DNA of 64,000 nt from contig NZ_JAHRIB010000100.1 of the NCBI RefSeq assembly GCF_019090165.1, positions 124,001 to 188,000 on the forward strand, read 5' to 3'. How positions within the stretch are numbered: position 1 is the first letter of the stretch; every line of letters begins with the position of its first letter. Under the pieces are notes generated by a model. It worked only from the letters and a program-made list of their open reading frames with translations, was not told where the DNA came from and ran no database searches. Of this stretch, positions 51,640-60,673 are shown one piece after another. The stretch is from Streptomyces sp. BV286 (GTDB lineage Bacteria; Actinomycetota; Actinomycetes; Streptomycetales; Streptomycetaceae). The translations under genes and the position numbers were made by a program.

Positions 51640-51766
51640 GGTTCCGGACCCCCTGCGCCCCTCCGGGGCAGCCACGACACCGCACGATCCGGTTTGGGCG
51701 GATATGTTGCTGTACATGTGGCTAGCCTGACCGGCGTCACACTCCGCACCTCCGAAGGTGAGCACC

Positions 51767-52063
51767 ATGACCACCCTCCACCAGGAACACACCTCGCACG
51801 AGCACGCCCACGGCCCCGGCTGCGGGCACACCGAGGTACCGCACGGCGACCACGTCGACTACGCGCACGACGGGCATCTGCACCGCGAGCACTCGGAGCA
51901 CTGGGACGAGTGCGAGCCGGGCGGCCACATCGCCCACGACGGGCACGGCCACGAGCACGGCGACGACTGCGGGCACCCGGCCGTGACGCACGGCGACCAC
52001 GTGGACTACGTTCATGACGGTCATCGCCACGCCCGGCACGACGGGCACTGGGACGACCACTGA
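51767..52063 (+). CDS. Histidine-rich, probable metal-binding protein with internal duplication
   Basis: 98 residues from ATG 51767 (GAAGGTG upstream; a GTG at 51758 is possible). 27 residues are His and 3 are Cys. PHGDHVDYAHDGHLH recurs as THGDHVDYVHDGHRH about 55 residues later, and CGH occurs before each copy, showing an internal duplication. No signal peptide. Likely binds Ni, Zn, Co or Cu. The upstream region has ATGT-N6-ACAT near 51705, a weak candidate operator. Confidence 0.8.
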   Translation: MTTLHQEHTSHEHAHGPGCGHTEVPHGDHVDYAHDGHLHREHSEHWDECEPGGHIAHDGHGHEHGDDCGHPAVTHGDHVDYVHDGHRHARHDGHWDDH

Positions 52064-52113
52064 GCGCCCCGCTGGAGGTCCGGTGCATCCACTGCGGGCC
52101 CGTTGCGGCCGGC

Positions 52114-52140
52114 CGCGCCGTTCCCCACGCCCCTTCGGGG
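52114..52140. repeat. Copy of the dispersed TTCCCC(G/A)CGCCCC element
   Basis: GTTCCCCACGCCCCTTCGGGG contains the same core as the element at 37951, with a small CCCC/GGGG hairpin at its end. It lies after the His-rich gene and may terminate it. Confidence 0.5.
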
Positions 52141-52282
52141 CACTGACGCACCGCACCGGAATCCGCCCGGTCGGCTCGAGCGACCGCAGGGCGCGGACCA
52201 ACGGAACCCCCCGAGCCGTCACGGTTCGGGGGGTTCTTCGCGGCCGAGACGCCGATCACTTTTCGTCCCCGCACTGGACGGC

Positions 52283-52300
52283 ATACCGACCGGTCGGCAT
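52283..52300. promoter_or_regulatory. TetR-type palindrome upstream of the phosphotransferase/ACAD operon
   Basis: ATACCGACCGGTCGGCAT, with CCGACCGGTCGG (52286-52297) perfectly palindromic, 41 bases before the start of the phosphotransferase gene. It is the best-formed of three related sites in the window. Confidence 0.65.
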
Positions 52301-52341
52301 CATATGGAGAGCCCTGATGTCCGGTGTACGGAGGAAACACG

Positions 52342-53364
52342 ATGAGCGCAGACCACCCGCCGGGTCTCGATCTCGACCGGCTGCGCCGCCTGCTCGACGG
52401 TGAGCGGCCCGGGCTGGTCCACGGCCCCCTGACCGGCCGGCTGATCGAGGGCGGACGGTCGAACCTCACGTACGCGGTGACGGACGGCACCGCCAAGTGG
52501 GTCGTGCGCCGGCCGCCGCTGGGCCACGTACTGGCGACCGCGCACGACATGAAGCGCGAGCACCGGGTGATCAGCGCGCTGCACCCGACGGCCGTGCCCG
52601 TGCCGCGTACGCGCCTGCTGTGCGAGGACGTGGAGGTGCTGGGCGCGCCCTTCTACGTCATGGACTTCGTGGAGGGCACGCCCTACCGGACCGCCGAGCA
52701 GCTCGCGCCGCTCGGCCCGGAGCGCACACGCGGCGCGGTGCTGGGGCTCGTCGACACGCTGGTCGAACTGCACGCGGTGGACCCCGCCGAGGTGGGCCTC
52801 GCCGACTTCGGCCGGCCCGAGGGCTTCCTCGACCGGCAACTGCGGCGCTGGGGCAAGCAGTTGGACGCCTCCCGCAACCGTGAGCTGGCCGGGATCGACG
52901 AGCTGCACGCGGCGCTGGGGCGCGACCTGCCGCGCTCCCCCACGGCCACCGTCGTGCACGGCGACTACCGCCTCGACAACGTGCTGATCGGCGAGGACGA
53001 CGAGATCAAGGCGATCCTCGACTGGGAGATGTCCACGCTGGGCGATCCGCTCACCGACCTGGGCCTGCTGGTCATGTACAGCATGCCGCTGGGGCTGCCC
53101 GACTCGCCCGTCCCCACGACCGCCACGGCCGCCGGGCACCCGGAGCCGGCCGAGCTGATCGAGCGGTACGCCACGCGCTCGGGGCGCGACGTGACCGCCG
53201 TCGCCTGGTACACGGCGTTCGCGTGGTTCAAGCTCGCCGTGATCCTGGAGGGCATCCACTACCGCTACACGCTCGGCCAGACCGTCGGCGCGGGCTTCGA
53301 CCGCATCGGCGACCTGGTCCCCGTGTTCATCGAGCACGGCCTGACCACTCTTCAGGAAGGCTGA
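52342..53364 (+). CDS. Phosphotransferase-family (APH/choline-kinase-like) protein, ACAD-associated
   Basis: 340 residues from ATG 52342 with CGGAGGA upstream. The kinase-like catalytic loop HGDYRLDNVLI (Asp208, Asn213) and the metal-binding ILDWEMSTLGDPLTDLG are intact. Proteins of this type are commonly paired or fused with acyl-CoA dehydrogenase 10/11, and here the ACAD gene starts six bases downstream. A role in phosphorylating a hydroxyacyl-CoA or other hydroxylated substrate before dehydrogenation is plausible by family. Confidence 0.87.
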   Translation: MSADHPPGLDLDRLRRLLDGERPGLVHGPLTGRLIEGGRSNLTYAVTDGTAKWVVRRPPLGHVLATAHDMKREHRVISALHPTAVPVPRTRLLCEDVEVLGAPFYVMDFVEGTPYRTAEQLAPLGPERTRGAVLGLVDTLVELHAVDPAEVGLADFGRPEGFLDRQLRRWGKQLDASRNRELAGIDELHAALGRDLPRSPTATVVHGDYRLDNVLIGEDDEIKAILDWEMSTLGDPLTDLGLLVMYSMPLGLPDSPVPTTATAAGHPEPAELIERYATRSGRDVTAVAWYTAFAWFKLAVILEGIHYRYTLGQTVGAGFDRIGDLVPVFIEHGLTTLQEG

Positions 53365-53370
53365 CCGGCC

Positions 53371-54603
53371 ATGGACTTCGCATACGACGCACGCACCGAG
53401 GAACTGCGGGCCAGGCTGCTCGCCTTCATGGACGAGTACGTCTATCCGGCCGAGGCGGTCGCGCACGAGCAGCGCGAGCGGCTCGCCTCGCCGTGGGACA
53501 CCCCGGCCGTGGTCGAGGAGTTGAAGGCCGAGGCCCGCCGCCAGGGCCTGTGGAACCTCTTCCTCCCCGACTCCGCGTACGGGGCCGGGCTGACCAACCT
53601 CCAGTACGCGCCGCTCGCCGAGATCACCGGCCGGTCCCCGCAGTTGGCGCCCACCGCGCTGAACTGCGCGGCACCCGACACCGGCAACATGGAGGTGCTC
53701 ACCCAGTTCGGCGACGAGCAGCAGCGCAAGCAGTGGTTGGAGCCGCTGCTCGCCGGTGAGATCCGTTCGGCGTTCGCGATGACCGAGCCGGAGGTGGCCT
53801 CCTCCGACGCCACCAACATCACCACGCTGATAGAGCGGTCCACCGACGCCGCCGCGGGCACGGACGAGTACGTCGTCACCGGCCGCAAGTGGTACATCTC
53901 CGGGGCGATGAACCCCGACTGCAAGATCTTCATCGTGATGGGCAAGACGGACCCGGACGGGTCCGACATCCGCCGTCAGCAGTCGATGATCCTGGTGCCC
54001 CGCGACACACCCGGCGTCGAGGTCAGGCGCGCGATGCAGGTGTACGGCTACGAGGACCACTCCCACGGAGGGCACGCGGAGGTCGTCTTCCACGGCGCGC
54101 GCGTCCCGGTCACGAACCTCATCGGCGAGGAGGGCGGCGGTTTCGCCATCGCCCAGGCGCGGCTCGGCCCCGGCCGTATCCACCACTGCATGCGGCTCAT
54201 CGGCATGGCCGAGCGGGCGATCGAGCTGATGTGCCGGCGGGCCGCCTCCCGTGAGGCCTTCGGCAAGTCGCTGGCCCAGCAGGGGGTCGTCCACAACTGG
54301 ATCGCCGACGCGCGGGTGGCGGTCGAGCAGCTGCGGCTGCTGGTCCTCAAGACGGCCTGGATGATGGACACCGTCGGCAACAAGGGTGCGCACACGGAGA
54401 TCCAGGCGATCAAGATCGCGACGCCTCGTACGGTCGTCGACATCATCGACAAGGCGATCCAGCTGCACGGCGCGGGCGGAGTCAGCCAGGACTTCCCGCT
54501 GGCCGAGCTCTGGGCCGGCGCCCGCACCCTGAAGCTGGCCGACGGCCCGGACGAGGTGCATCAGCGCTCGCTGGCCCGCCACGAGCTGAAGAAGTACGTC
54601 TGA
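53371..54603 (+). CDS. Acyl-CoA dehydrogenase (ACAD10/11-like)
   Basis: A 410-residue flavoenzyme. AFAMTEPEVASSDATNI is the acyl-CoA/FAD-binding signature, then GRKWYISGAMNPDCKIFIVMG, and the C-terminal QLHGAGGVSQDFPLAELWAGARTLKLADGPDEVH segment is typical of long-chain and ACAD11-like enzymes. Operon partner of the phosphotransferase; terminator at 54617. Confidence 0.93.
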   Translation: MDFAYDARTEELRARLLAFMDEYVYPAEAVAHEQRERLASPWDTPAVVEELKAEARRQGLWNLFLPDSAYGAGLTNLQYAPLAEITGRSPQLAPTALNCAAPDTGNMEVLTQFGDEQQRKQWLEPLLAGEIRSAFAMTEPEVASSDATNITTLIERSTDAAAGTDEYVVTGRKWYISGAMNPDCKIFIVMGKTDPDGSDIRRQQSMILVPRDTPGVEVRRAMQVYGYEDHSHGGHAEVVFHGARVPVTNLIGEEGGGFAIAQARLGPGRIHHCMRLIGMAERAIELMCRRAASREAFGKSLAQQGVVHNWIADARVAVEQLRLLVLKTAWMMDTVGNKGAHTEIQAIKIATPRTVVDIIDKAIQLHGAGGVSQDFPLAELWAGARTLKLADGPDEVHQRSLARHELKKYV

Positions 54604-54616
54604 CGCACCGGAGCGG

Positions 54617-54644
54617 CGGACGGGCTGGAAACGCAGCCCGTCCG
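54617..54644. terminator. Terminator between ACAD and tetR
   Basis: CGGACGGGCT (54617-54626) pairs with AGCCCGTCCG (54635-54644) in the convergent gap. Confidence 0.85.
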
Positions 54645-54670
54645 GCCGGGGCGGGACGAACCCCCGCCGC

Positions 54671-55273
54671 CTACGGTCGCAGTGCCCGCAGCAGGAGGTC
54701 CGCCAGGTGGTCGGCGACCTGCTGCTGGGTGAGCGGTCCGTCGGGCCGGTACCACGTCGACAGATGGTGCACGGAGCCGAAGTGGTAGTCCACGACGAGG
54801 TCGGCCGGCGTCTTCTTCGAGAACACCCCCGACTCCTGCCCCTCCTCGATCAGCGCACGGAAGCGCTCGTGGTAGCGCCGCCGCTCGGCACGCACCTGCT
54901 TGTTCTTCTCGGGGCTCAGATGATGCATCGAGCGGAAGAAGATCGACGCGTCGTCGAGGTTGTCGATCGTCGTGACGACGACGTCGGCGGCGGCCCCCCG
55001 CAGCCGCTCCTCCACCGGCGCGTCGGCGCCCGCGAAGGCGTCGAGCCGCTCCTGCTGCACCCGCAGCACGCGCGCGTACACCTCGTGCAGGAGATCGTCC
55101 TTGGACCCGAAGTAGTGGTACAGCGCACCCTTGGTGACGCCGGCCGCCTCGACGATCTCCTGGACCGAGGTGCGGTCGTAGCCGCGCTCGGCGAAGAGCC
55201 GGGTGGCGGCTGCCAGCAGCCGCCGCGGAACGGGCGTGCCGTCCCCGTCCGTCGTCCTGGGCACTGCCGCCAC
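54671..55273 (-). CDS. TetR-family transcriptional regulator
   Basis: 200 residues. The N-terminal helix-turn-helix is YDRTSVQEIVEAAGVTKGALYHYFGSKDDLL. The remaining helices form the ligand domain. The gene lies between the ACAD operon and the co-directional acyl-CoA ligase/SDR operon, so it is the best candidate to bind the CCGACCGGT palindromes at 49258, 52283 and 57790, with an acyl-CoA as likely inducer (inference). Confidence 0.9.
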   Translation of the reverse strand: MAAVPRTTDGDGTPVPRRLLAAATRLFAERGYDRTSVQEIVEAAGVTKGALYHYFGSKDDLLHEVYARVLRVQQERLDAFAGADAPVEERLRGAAADVVVTTIDNLDDASIFFRSMHHLSPEKNKQVRAERRRYHERFRALIEEGQESGVFSKKTPADLVVDYHFGSVHHLSTWYRPDGPLTQQQVADHLADLLLRALRP

Positions 55274-55308
55274 CTGCCTTCCAGTTCTTGTGTTGTTCTT
55301 CGCGTTGT

Positions 55309-56976
55309 CTACTGACCGTCGTGCGGCCGGGAACGCAGCTCCCGACGGAGGATCTTCCCACTTGCCGTCTTCGGCAAGTCGGGCAGGATCTCGACCTGCC
55401 GCGGGTACTTGTAGGCGGCCAGTCTCTCCTTGCAGTACGCGGCGAGCGCGGCCGGGTCCTCCTCCGCGCCCGGACGGAGGCTGATGTACGCCTTGACGGT
55501 CTCGCCGCGGTACCCGTCAGGCACCCCGACGACGGCCGCCTCCCGCACGGCCGGATGGGTGTAGAGGACGTCCTCGACCTCACGCGGCCACACCTTGAAA
55601 CCGGACGCGTTGATCATGTCCTTCTTGCGGTCGACCACGTAGAGCCAGCCGTCCGCGTCCATGAACCCGATGTCACCGGTGCGCAGTTCACCGTCCGGGA
55701 AGGTCTCCGCGGTGGCCTCGGGCCGCCGCCAGTAGCCGGGCACGACCTGCGGGCCCCGTACGAGGATCTCGCCCTGCTCGCCGAAGGGGACCTCCTGGCC
55801 CCGGTCGTCGACGATGCGTACGACCGTGTCGGGTCCCGGCAGGCCGACGGCGAGCGTCCCGGAGACGGGGTCGACGGGGGCTTCCCGGCCGGGCGGAACG
55901 GAGGCGCAGGGCGCGGTGCACTCGGTGAGTCCGTAGCCGTTGCGGATGTACGGGCCGAAGCCCGCCCGGAACTTCTCGACGAGTGCGGGCGGCACCGGGG
56001 CGCCGCCGGAGGAGATGTTCACGAAGGACGAGAAGTGGTCCGGCGTCGCCGCCGGGTGCGCGGCCAGCGCCATGAAGGCGGTCGAGGGGCCGACCGTGTA
56101 GTGGGGCCGGTGCTCGGCGAACGCGTCGAGGACGGCTCCCGCCTCGAAGCGGTACGCGAGGACGAGCGTGCCCCCGCTGTTGAGGCACGCGGCGAACTGG
56201 CAGACCATCCCGGTGATGTGGAACAGCGGCGCCATCGCGAAGTACACGGGCGCCTCGGGCAGGGCGAGGCCCGTCCGCTGGCGCTCGGCGTTGTACATGA
56301 TGTTGCCGTGCGTGTTGGTGGCCCCCTTGGGGGCGCCGCTGGTGCCCGAGGTGTAGCTGATCAGCGCGAAGTCCGACGGGCCCGGGTCGCGGCCCGCCGG
56401 GGCCCGGTGACCCGCCCTCGCGACGGTCACCAGGTCGTCGGCGTCGGGTGCCTGCGGCAGCCGCTCGAAGGCCAGCACGCGCGCGTCGCCGCGCGTCTGG
56501 AAGTCCAGCTCGCAGCCGGTCAGCACGATGCGCACGGGCGAGTCGGCGGCCGTCCCGCGCAGGTACGACTCCCAGGCCCGGTCGGAGCAGATCAGCGCGG
56601 CGACCTCGCCGTCCCGCAGGACGTGGGCGACCTCCCCGGACTTGTACATGGGGTTGACGGGAAGGACGGTCGCCCCGGCCTTCCAGGCGCCCAGCACGGC
56701 GATCACGAAGAGCGGGGAGTTCTGCAGCAGGACGGCGACCCGGTCGCCGCGCCCGAGACCGCGGGCGGCGAGATGCCCGGCGACGGAGTCGCTCAGCTCG
56801 TCGGTCTCGCGGTAGCTCAGGCGTCCGTCGAAGTAGGCGAGGAAGGTCCGGTCCGGGGTGCCGGCGACGGCCCGGCGCAGCGCGTGCACCACGGAGTCGT
56901 CGGGGCTGACGGGCCCGCGCTGGGCGTCGTTCAGGAGCGCTCGCCACGGCTGGGCCGCGTACAGGGAGGGGGTCAC
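55309..56976 (-). CDS. AMP-forming acyl-CoA synthetase
   Basis: 555 residues from a GTG at 56976 that overlaps the SDR stop. ANL-superfamily motifs: SYTSGTSGAPKGATNTHGN (P-loop), GYGLTECTA, RTGDIGFMDADGWLYVVDRKKDMI and catalytic Lys in PKTASGKILRREL. Activates a carboxylic acid to its CoA ester. In an operon with the SDR, upstream of tetR on the same strand. Confidence 0.92.
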   Translation of the reverse strand: MTPSLYAAQPWRALLNDAQRGPVSPDDSVVHALRRAVAGTPDRTFLAYFDGRLSYRETDELSDSVAGHLAARGLGRGDRVAVLLQNSPLFVIAVLGAWKAGATVLPVNPMYKSGEVAHVLRDGEVAALICSDRAWESYLRGTAADSPVRIVLTGCELDFQTRGDARVLAFERLPQAPDADDLVTVARAGHRAPAGRDPGPSDFALISYTSGTSGAPKGATNTHGNIMYNAERQRTGLALPEAPVYFAMAPLFHITGMVCQFAACLNSGGTLVLAYRFEAGAVLDAFAEHRPHYTVGPSTAFMALAAHPAATPDHFSSFVNISSGGAPVPPALVEKFRAGFGPYIRNGYGLTECTAPCASVPPGREAPVDPVSGTLAVGLPGPDTVVRIVDDRGQEVPFGEQGEILVRGPQVVPGYWRRPEATAETFPDGELRTGDIGFMDADGWLYVVDRKKDMINASGFKVWPREVEDVLYTHPAVREAAVVGVPDGYRGETVKAYISLRPGAEEDPAALAAYCKERLAAYKYPRQVEILPDLPKTASGKILRRELRSRPHDGQ

Positions 56977-57737
56977 CGGCCGTCCGCCTCCCACTTCTGC
57001 TGGATGTGGTTCATGTTCGTCAGCCAGCGGTCGGGGTCGGCGGCCCGGGCCCGGTAGTACTCGGCGACCTCGGGGTGCGGAAGGATCAGGAAGCGGTCCT
57101 CCTCGATTCCCGTGAAGAGGGCGTCCGCGACGGCCTCGGGTTCGATCGCGGTGGGCTTGAGGACGAGGTCGCCCGCGCTGCCGGTGCCCGCGAGCATGTC
57201 GGTGCGGACGCCCTGCGGACAGATCGCGTGGACCTTCAGGCCGCGGTGGCGGTACGTGAGGGACAGCCACTCGGCGAAGGCGTACGCCCCGTGCTTGGTG
57301 ACGCTGTACGGGGCCGCGCCGACCATGGTGAGCAGTCCGGCCGCCGAGACGGTGGAGACGAAACGGCCGCTGCCGCGCTCCAGCCAGGCGGGGAGCAGCT
57401 CGTGGGCCGCACGGACGTGCGCCATCACGTTCACGTCCCAGGCGAGCTCCCAGACCCTCTCGGGAGCCGCTTCCGAGCCGCCGGAGGCCAGCCCGGCGTT
57501 GGCGCAGTAGACGTCGACCCTGCCGCCGAGGGCGTCCCGGGCCTCGGCCACGATCGCGGAGGCGTCGCCGGGAACCGCGGTCCCCCCGATCTCCTCGGCG
57601 ACCGCCGCGGCCTTCGCCCCGTCCAGGTCGTTGACGACGACCCGGGCCCCTTCGGCGGCGAACCGACGGGCCAGCGCGGCCCCGATCCCCCCGCCCGCTC
57701 CGGTGACGACCACTCCGGCATCCTGCATGGCTCCCAC
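56973..57737 (-). CDS. Short-chain dehydrogenase/reductase
   Basis: About 254 residues from the GTG at 57737 (AAGGGGA six bases upstream); ATG 57728 is an alternative. The NAD(P) motif is VVVTGAGGGIGAALARRF; YCANAGL replaces the NNAG motif; the catalytic Tyr/Lys are in YSVTKHGAYAF. First gene of the SDR-ligase operon, with an ACCGGTCGGT site 53 bases upstream. Confidence 0.9.
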   Translation of the reverse strand: MGAMQDAGVVVTGAGGGIGAALARRFAAEGARVVVNDLDGAKAAAVAEEIGGTAVPGDASAIVAEARDALGGRVDVYCANAGLASGGSEAAPERVWELAWDVNVMAHVRAAHELLPAWLERGSGRFVSTVSAAGLLTMVGAAPYSVTKHGAYAFAEWLSLTYRHRGLKVHAICPQGVRTDMLAGTGSAGDLVLKPTAIEPEAVADALFTGIEEDRFLILPHPEVAEYYRARAADPDRWLTNMNHIQQKWEADGR

Positions 57738-57789
57738 GATCGGTCCCCTTCGACACGACGAGAATCGGCTCCGCTCAGCCATCAGACTA

Positions 57790-57799
57790 ACCGGTCGGT
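57790..57799. promoter_or_regulatory. TetR-type site ACCGGTCGGT upstream of the SDR/ligase operon
   Basis: In CTAACCGGTCGGTATG; on the minus strand CATACCGACCGGT matches the left 13 bases of the site at 52282. Confidence 0.6.
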
Positions 57800-57947
57800 A
57801 TGCGGCTCGAAAGGGGCGCGGTCCGCATCGGTGCGCGGCTCCGCCGCGTGGGTGCGAGGAGCCACACGCCGACGCGTGGCTTACGGACAAGCGGCGGGAG
57901 CGCTTAGCGTGCTTGTGCCGACCTGCCGAGAACACGGAGGTTCACCC

Positions 57948-59198
57948 ATGCGCCGCCTGTCCAGACGGACTCTCCTCGCCGCGACGACCGCCACGGCCGC
58001 GCTCTCGGCGGGCCCGCCCGCCGCGGCCGCCCCGGCACGACCGGGCGGCAAGCGCCTGCACACCGGCTTCGAACGCCTGGCCGCGGACGGCTACGCCCTC
58101 CTCGACGGCGAACGGGTCGGCATCGTGACGAACCCGACGGGTGTCACCAGGGACGCCCGCCACATCGTCGACGTCATGCACGCCGACGACCGGGTGAACC
58201 TGACGGCCGTCTTCGGCCCCGAGCACGGCTTCCGCGGCACCGCGCAGGCGGGCGGCTCCGAGGGCCGCCACGACGACCCGGCGACCGGGCTCCCGGTCTA
58301 CGACACGTACCTGAAGAGCGGACAGCCGCTGGCCGACATCTTCACGGCCTCGGGCGTGGACACGGTCGTCTTCGACATCCAGGACGTGGGCGCCCGCTTC
58401 TACACCTACATCTGGACCCTCTACGACTGCATGGAGGCGGCCCGGCTCGCGGGCCGGCGCTTCGTGGTGCTCGACCGGCCGAACCCGGTGACCGGCCGCA
58501 GCGCGCAGGGGCCCGTACTGCACAAGGAGTTCGCGACGTTCGTGGGCCGGGAGCCGATCTCGCAGGCGCACGGGATGACGGTCGCGGAGCTGGCGATGCT
58601 GTTCAACAGGGAGTTCCTCGCGGCGCCGGTGCCCCTGGACACCGTGCGGATGTCGGGCTGGCAGCGGTCGGACTTCTACGACACCTCCGGTCTGCCCTGG
58701 GTGCCGCCGAGTCCGAACATGCCGACGCCCGACACGGCACTCGTGTACGCGGGCACCTGCCTCTTCGAGGGGACGAACCTGTCGGAGGGGCGCGGCACGA
58801 CCCGCCCGTTCGAGCTGCTCGGCGCGGAGGGCGTGGACCGCCGGTGGGCCGCGGAGGCCGGACGACTCGGCCTGCCCGGTGTGCACTTCAGGGAGGCGTA
58901 CTTCGCACCCACCTTCTCCAAGTTCCAGGGCAAGACGGTCGGCGGCGTACAGATCCACGTCCACGACCGGGCCGCGTTCGAGCCCGTGCGCACCGGGATC
59001 GCGCTGCTGGTGACCGCCAGGAAGGCCTGGAGCGGCTTCGCCTGGCGCCCCGACAACTGGATCGACAAGCTGACGGGCTCCACCCGGGTGCGCACGATGA
59101 TCGACGCGGGTGCGACGGCCGACGAGGTCGTGGCGGGCTGGCAGGACGACCTGGCCGCCTTCCGGCGCGTACGCAAGGAGTACCTCCTCTACCGCTGA
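57948..59198 (+). CDS. namZ: DUF1343 exo-beta-N-acetylmuramidase (NamZ-like), secreted
   Basis: 416 residues from ATG 57948 with CGGAGG upstream. A signal with RRLSRRTLLAATTATAALSAG-like sequence, probably Tat, ends near PAAAA (about 28). The catalytic-domain hallmarks are GIVTNPTGVTRDARHIVD, FGPEHGFRG and FDIQDVGARFYTYIWTLYDCM. The family removes terminal MurNAc from peptidoglycan fragments and participates in wall recycling. Confidence 0.87.
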   Translation: MRRLSRRTLLAATTATAALSAGPPAAAAPARPGGKRLHTGFERLAADGYALLDGERVGIVTNPTGVTRDARHIVDVMHADDRVNLTAVFGPEHGFRGTAQAGGSEGRHDDPATGLPVYDTYLKSGQPLADIFTASGVDTVVFDIQDVGARFYTYIWTLYDCMEAARLAGRRFVVLDRPNPVTGRSAQGPVLHKEFATFVGREPISQAHGMTVAELAMLFNREFLAAPVPLDTVRMSGWQRSDFYDTSGLPWVPPSPNMPTPDTALVYAGTCLFEGTNLSEGRGTTRPFELLGAEGVDRRWAAEAGRLGLPGVHFREAYFAPTFSKFQGKTVGGVQIHVHDRAAFEPVRTGIALLVTARKAWSGFAWRPDNWIDKLTGSTRVRTMIDAGATADEVVAGWQDDLAAFRRVRKEYLLYR

Positions 59199-59307
59199 GA
59201 CGTGAGTTCGGGCTGGTCAGACCGGACGTGCCCTCTGGCCAACTCCCCCTGTCGGCGGGACGATGCGTGCACATCGCACGGGCTGCGGATGCCGAAGGGG
59301 GCTCGTC

Positions 59308-60654
59308 ATGGCGGATCCTGAAGTGGGCGTGACTCCTTACTGGGAGCTGACGTTCGACGCGGACGGGGATGTGAACGGCGGGCAGCGCGACCGGCTGCTG
59401 CGGGAGGTGGTGGAGCGGGGCGTCAAGGACCTGATCGTGTTCGCGCACGGCTGGAACAACGACCGTTCGGGCGCGACCCGCCTCTACGGCCGCTTCTTCG
59501 AGCCGATCCCCGCTCTCGCGCCCAACGCCCGCCTCGGGTACGTGGGCGTGATGTGGCCGTCGATGCGGTTCGCCGACGAGCCGATCCCCGACTTCGAGCG
59601 GTCCGCGACCGCCGCGACCGCCGTGTCCGGGGGGCCGGTACTGGACAAGGGCACGCGCGGCGCCCTGCTGTCGGTCCTGCCCGGCCGGGCCACGCTGGTC
59701 GACCAGATCTCCCGGATGCTCGACCAACAGCCGGAGGGTGACGCCGCGTTGGAGGAGTACGGGCGGCTGGTGCGGCTGCTGATCGAGCTGCGGCCGGAGG
59801 CGCCGGGTGCGGTGTTCGCCGCGGACACGCTGACGGAGGCGGGACCGCGGAGCGACCCGGACATGCTCCTCGGGAACACGGCGGAGCTGTGCCGCGGCTT
59901 CGCGCGGGCCCTCGCGGAGGACCGGGCGGGCGCCGAGAGCGAGATCCCCGGCGAGGGTGCCCGGGCCGCGTTCGGGCCGCCGCGGGCGTGGGACGGCGCA
60001 CACGAACTCCTGCGCCAGGCCACGTACTTCGCGATGAAGCGGCGCGCCGGCACGGTCGGCGAGCGCGGGCTCGGCCGGATGCTCGGGCGGCTCGCGCAGG
60101 CGGCGCCCGGGGTGCGTGTGCATCTCGTGGGGCACAGCTTCGGTGGGCGTCTGGTGTCGTTCGCGCTGCGCGGGCTGCCCAAGGGGGTGCGGACCGTGAA
60201 GTCCGTGACCCTGCTCCAGGCGGCCTTCTCGCACTACGCGTTCGCGGCGCGGCTTCCGCACGACGTGCGGGACAGCGGTGTGCTGCACGGCCAGCAGAAC
60301 CGTATCGACGGCCCGTTGGTCTGCTGCTTCTCCCGCTTCGACTCGGCGCTCGGCACGATCTACCCGCTGGCCTCCCGGACGGCGGGCGACGCCCGGACGG
60401 CGGCCGACCTGGCGCTGCCCCGTCTCCTGGGACCCCGGTGGGGCGCGCTCGGCCACGACGGGGTGCAGGCGGTGCCGGGGACGAAGACGTTCACGCTCGC
60501 CGACGCGCTGCGGCAGAGGCTGCCCGAGTCGGGTTGCGTGAACGTCGACGCGTCCGCGGTGGTGCGACGCGGCGGCCGCCCGTCGGGCGCCCACAGCGAC
60601 ATCTGCCACCGGGAACTGGCCCAGGTGGTACTGGCGGCGGGCCGCATCCGCTGA
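59308..60654 (+). CDS. Alpha/beta-hydrolase-like protein with lipase box
   Basis: 448 residues from ATG 59308. DLIVFAHGWNN near residue 45 could be the oxyanion-hole region, and VHLVGHSFGGRLVSFAL holds nucleophile Ser277 in GHSFGG. A long mid-region insert carries helices. No signal peptide. Convergent with the acylase gene, 19 bases apart. Substrate unknown. Confidence 0.75.
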   Translation: MADPEVGVTPYWELTFDADGDVNGGQRDRLLREVVERGVKDLIVFAHGWNNDRSGATRLYGRFFEPIPALAPNARLGYVGVMWPSMRFADEPIPDFERSATAATAVSGGPVLDKGTRGALLSVLPGRATLVDQISRMLDQQPEGDAALEEYGRLVRLLIELRPEAPGAVFAADTLTEAGPRSDPDMLLGNTAELCRGFARALAEDRAGAESEIPGEGARAAFGPPRAWDGAHELLRQATYFAMKRRAGTVGERGLGRMLGRLAQAAPGVRVHLVGHSFGGRLVSFALRGLPKGVRTVKSVTLLQAAFSHYAFAARLPHDVRDSGVLHGQQNRIDGPLVCCFSRFDSALGTIYPLASRTAGDARTAADLALPRLLGPRWGALGHDGVQAVPGTKTFTLADALRQRLPESGCVNVDASAVVRRGGRPSGAHSDICHRELAQVVLAAGRIR

Positions 60655-60673
60655 CCCGCCGCCCGTCCTCACG

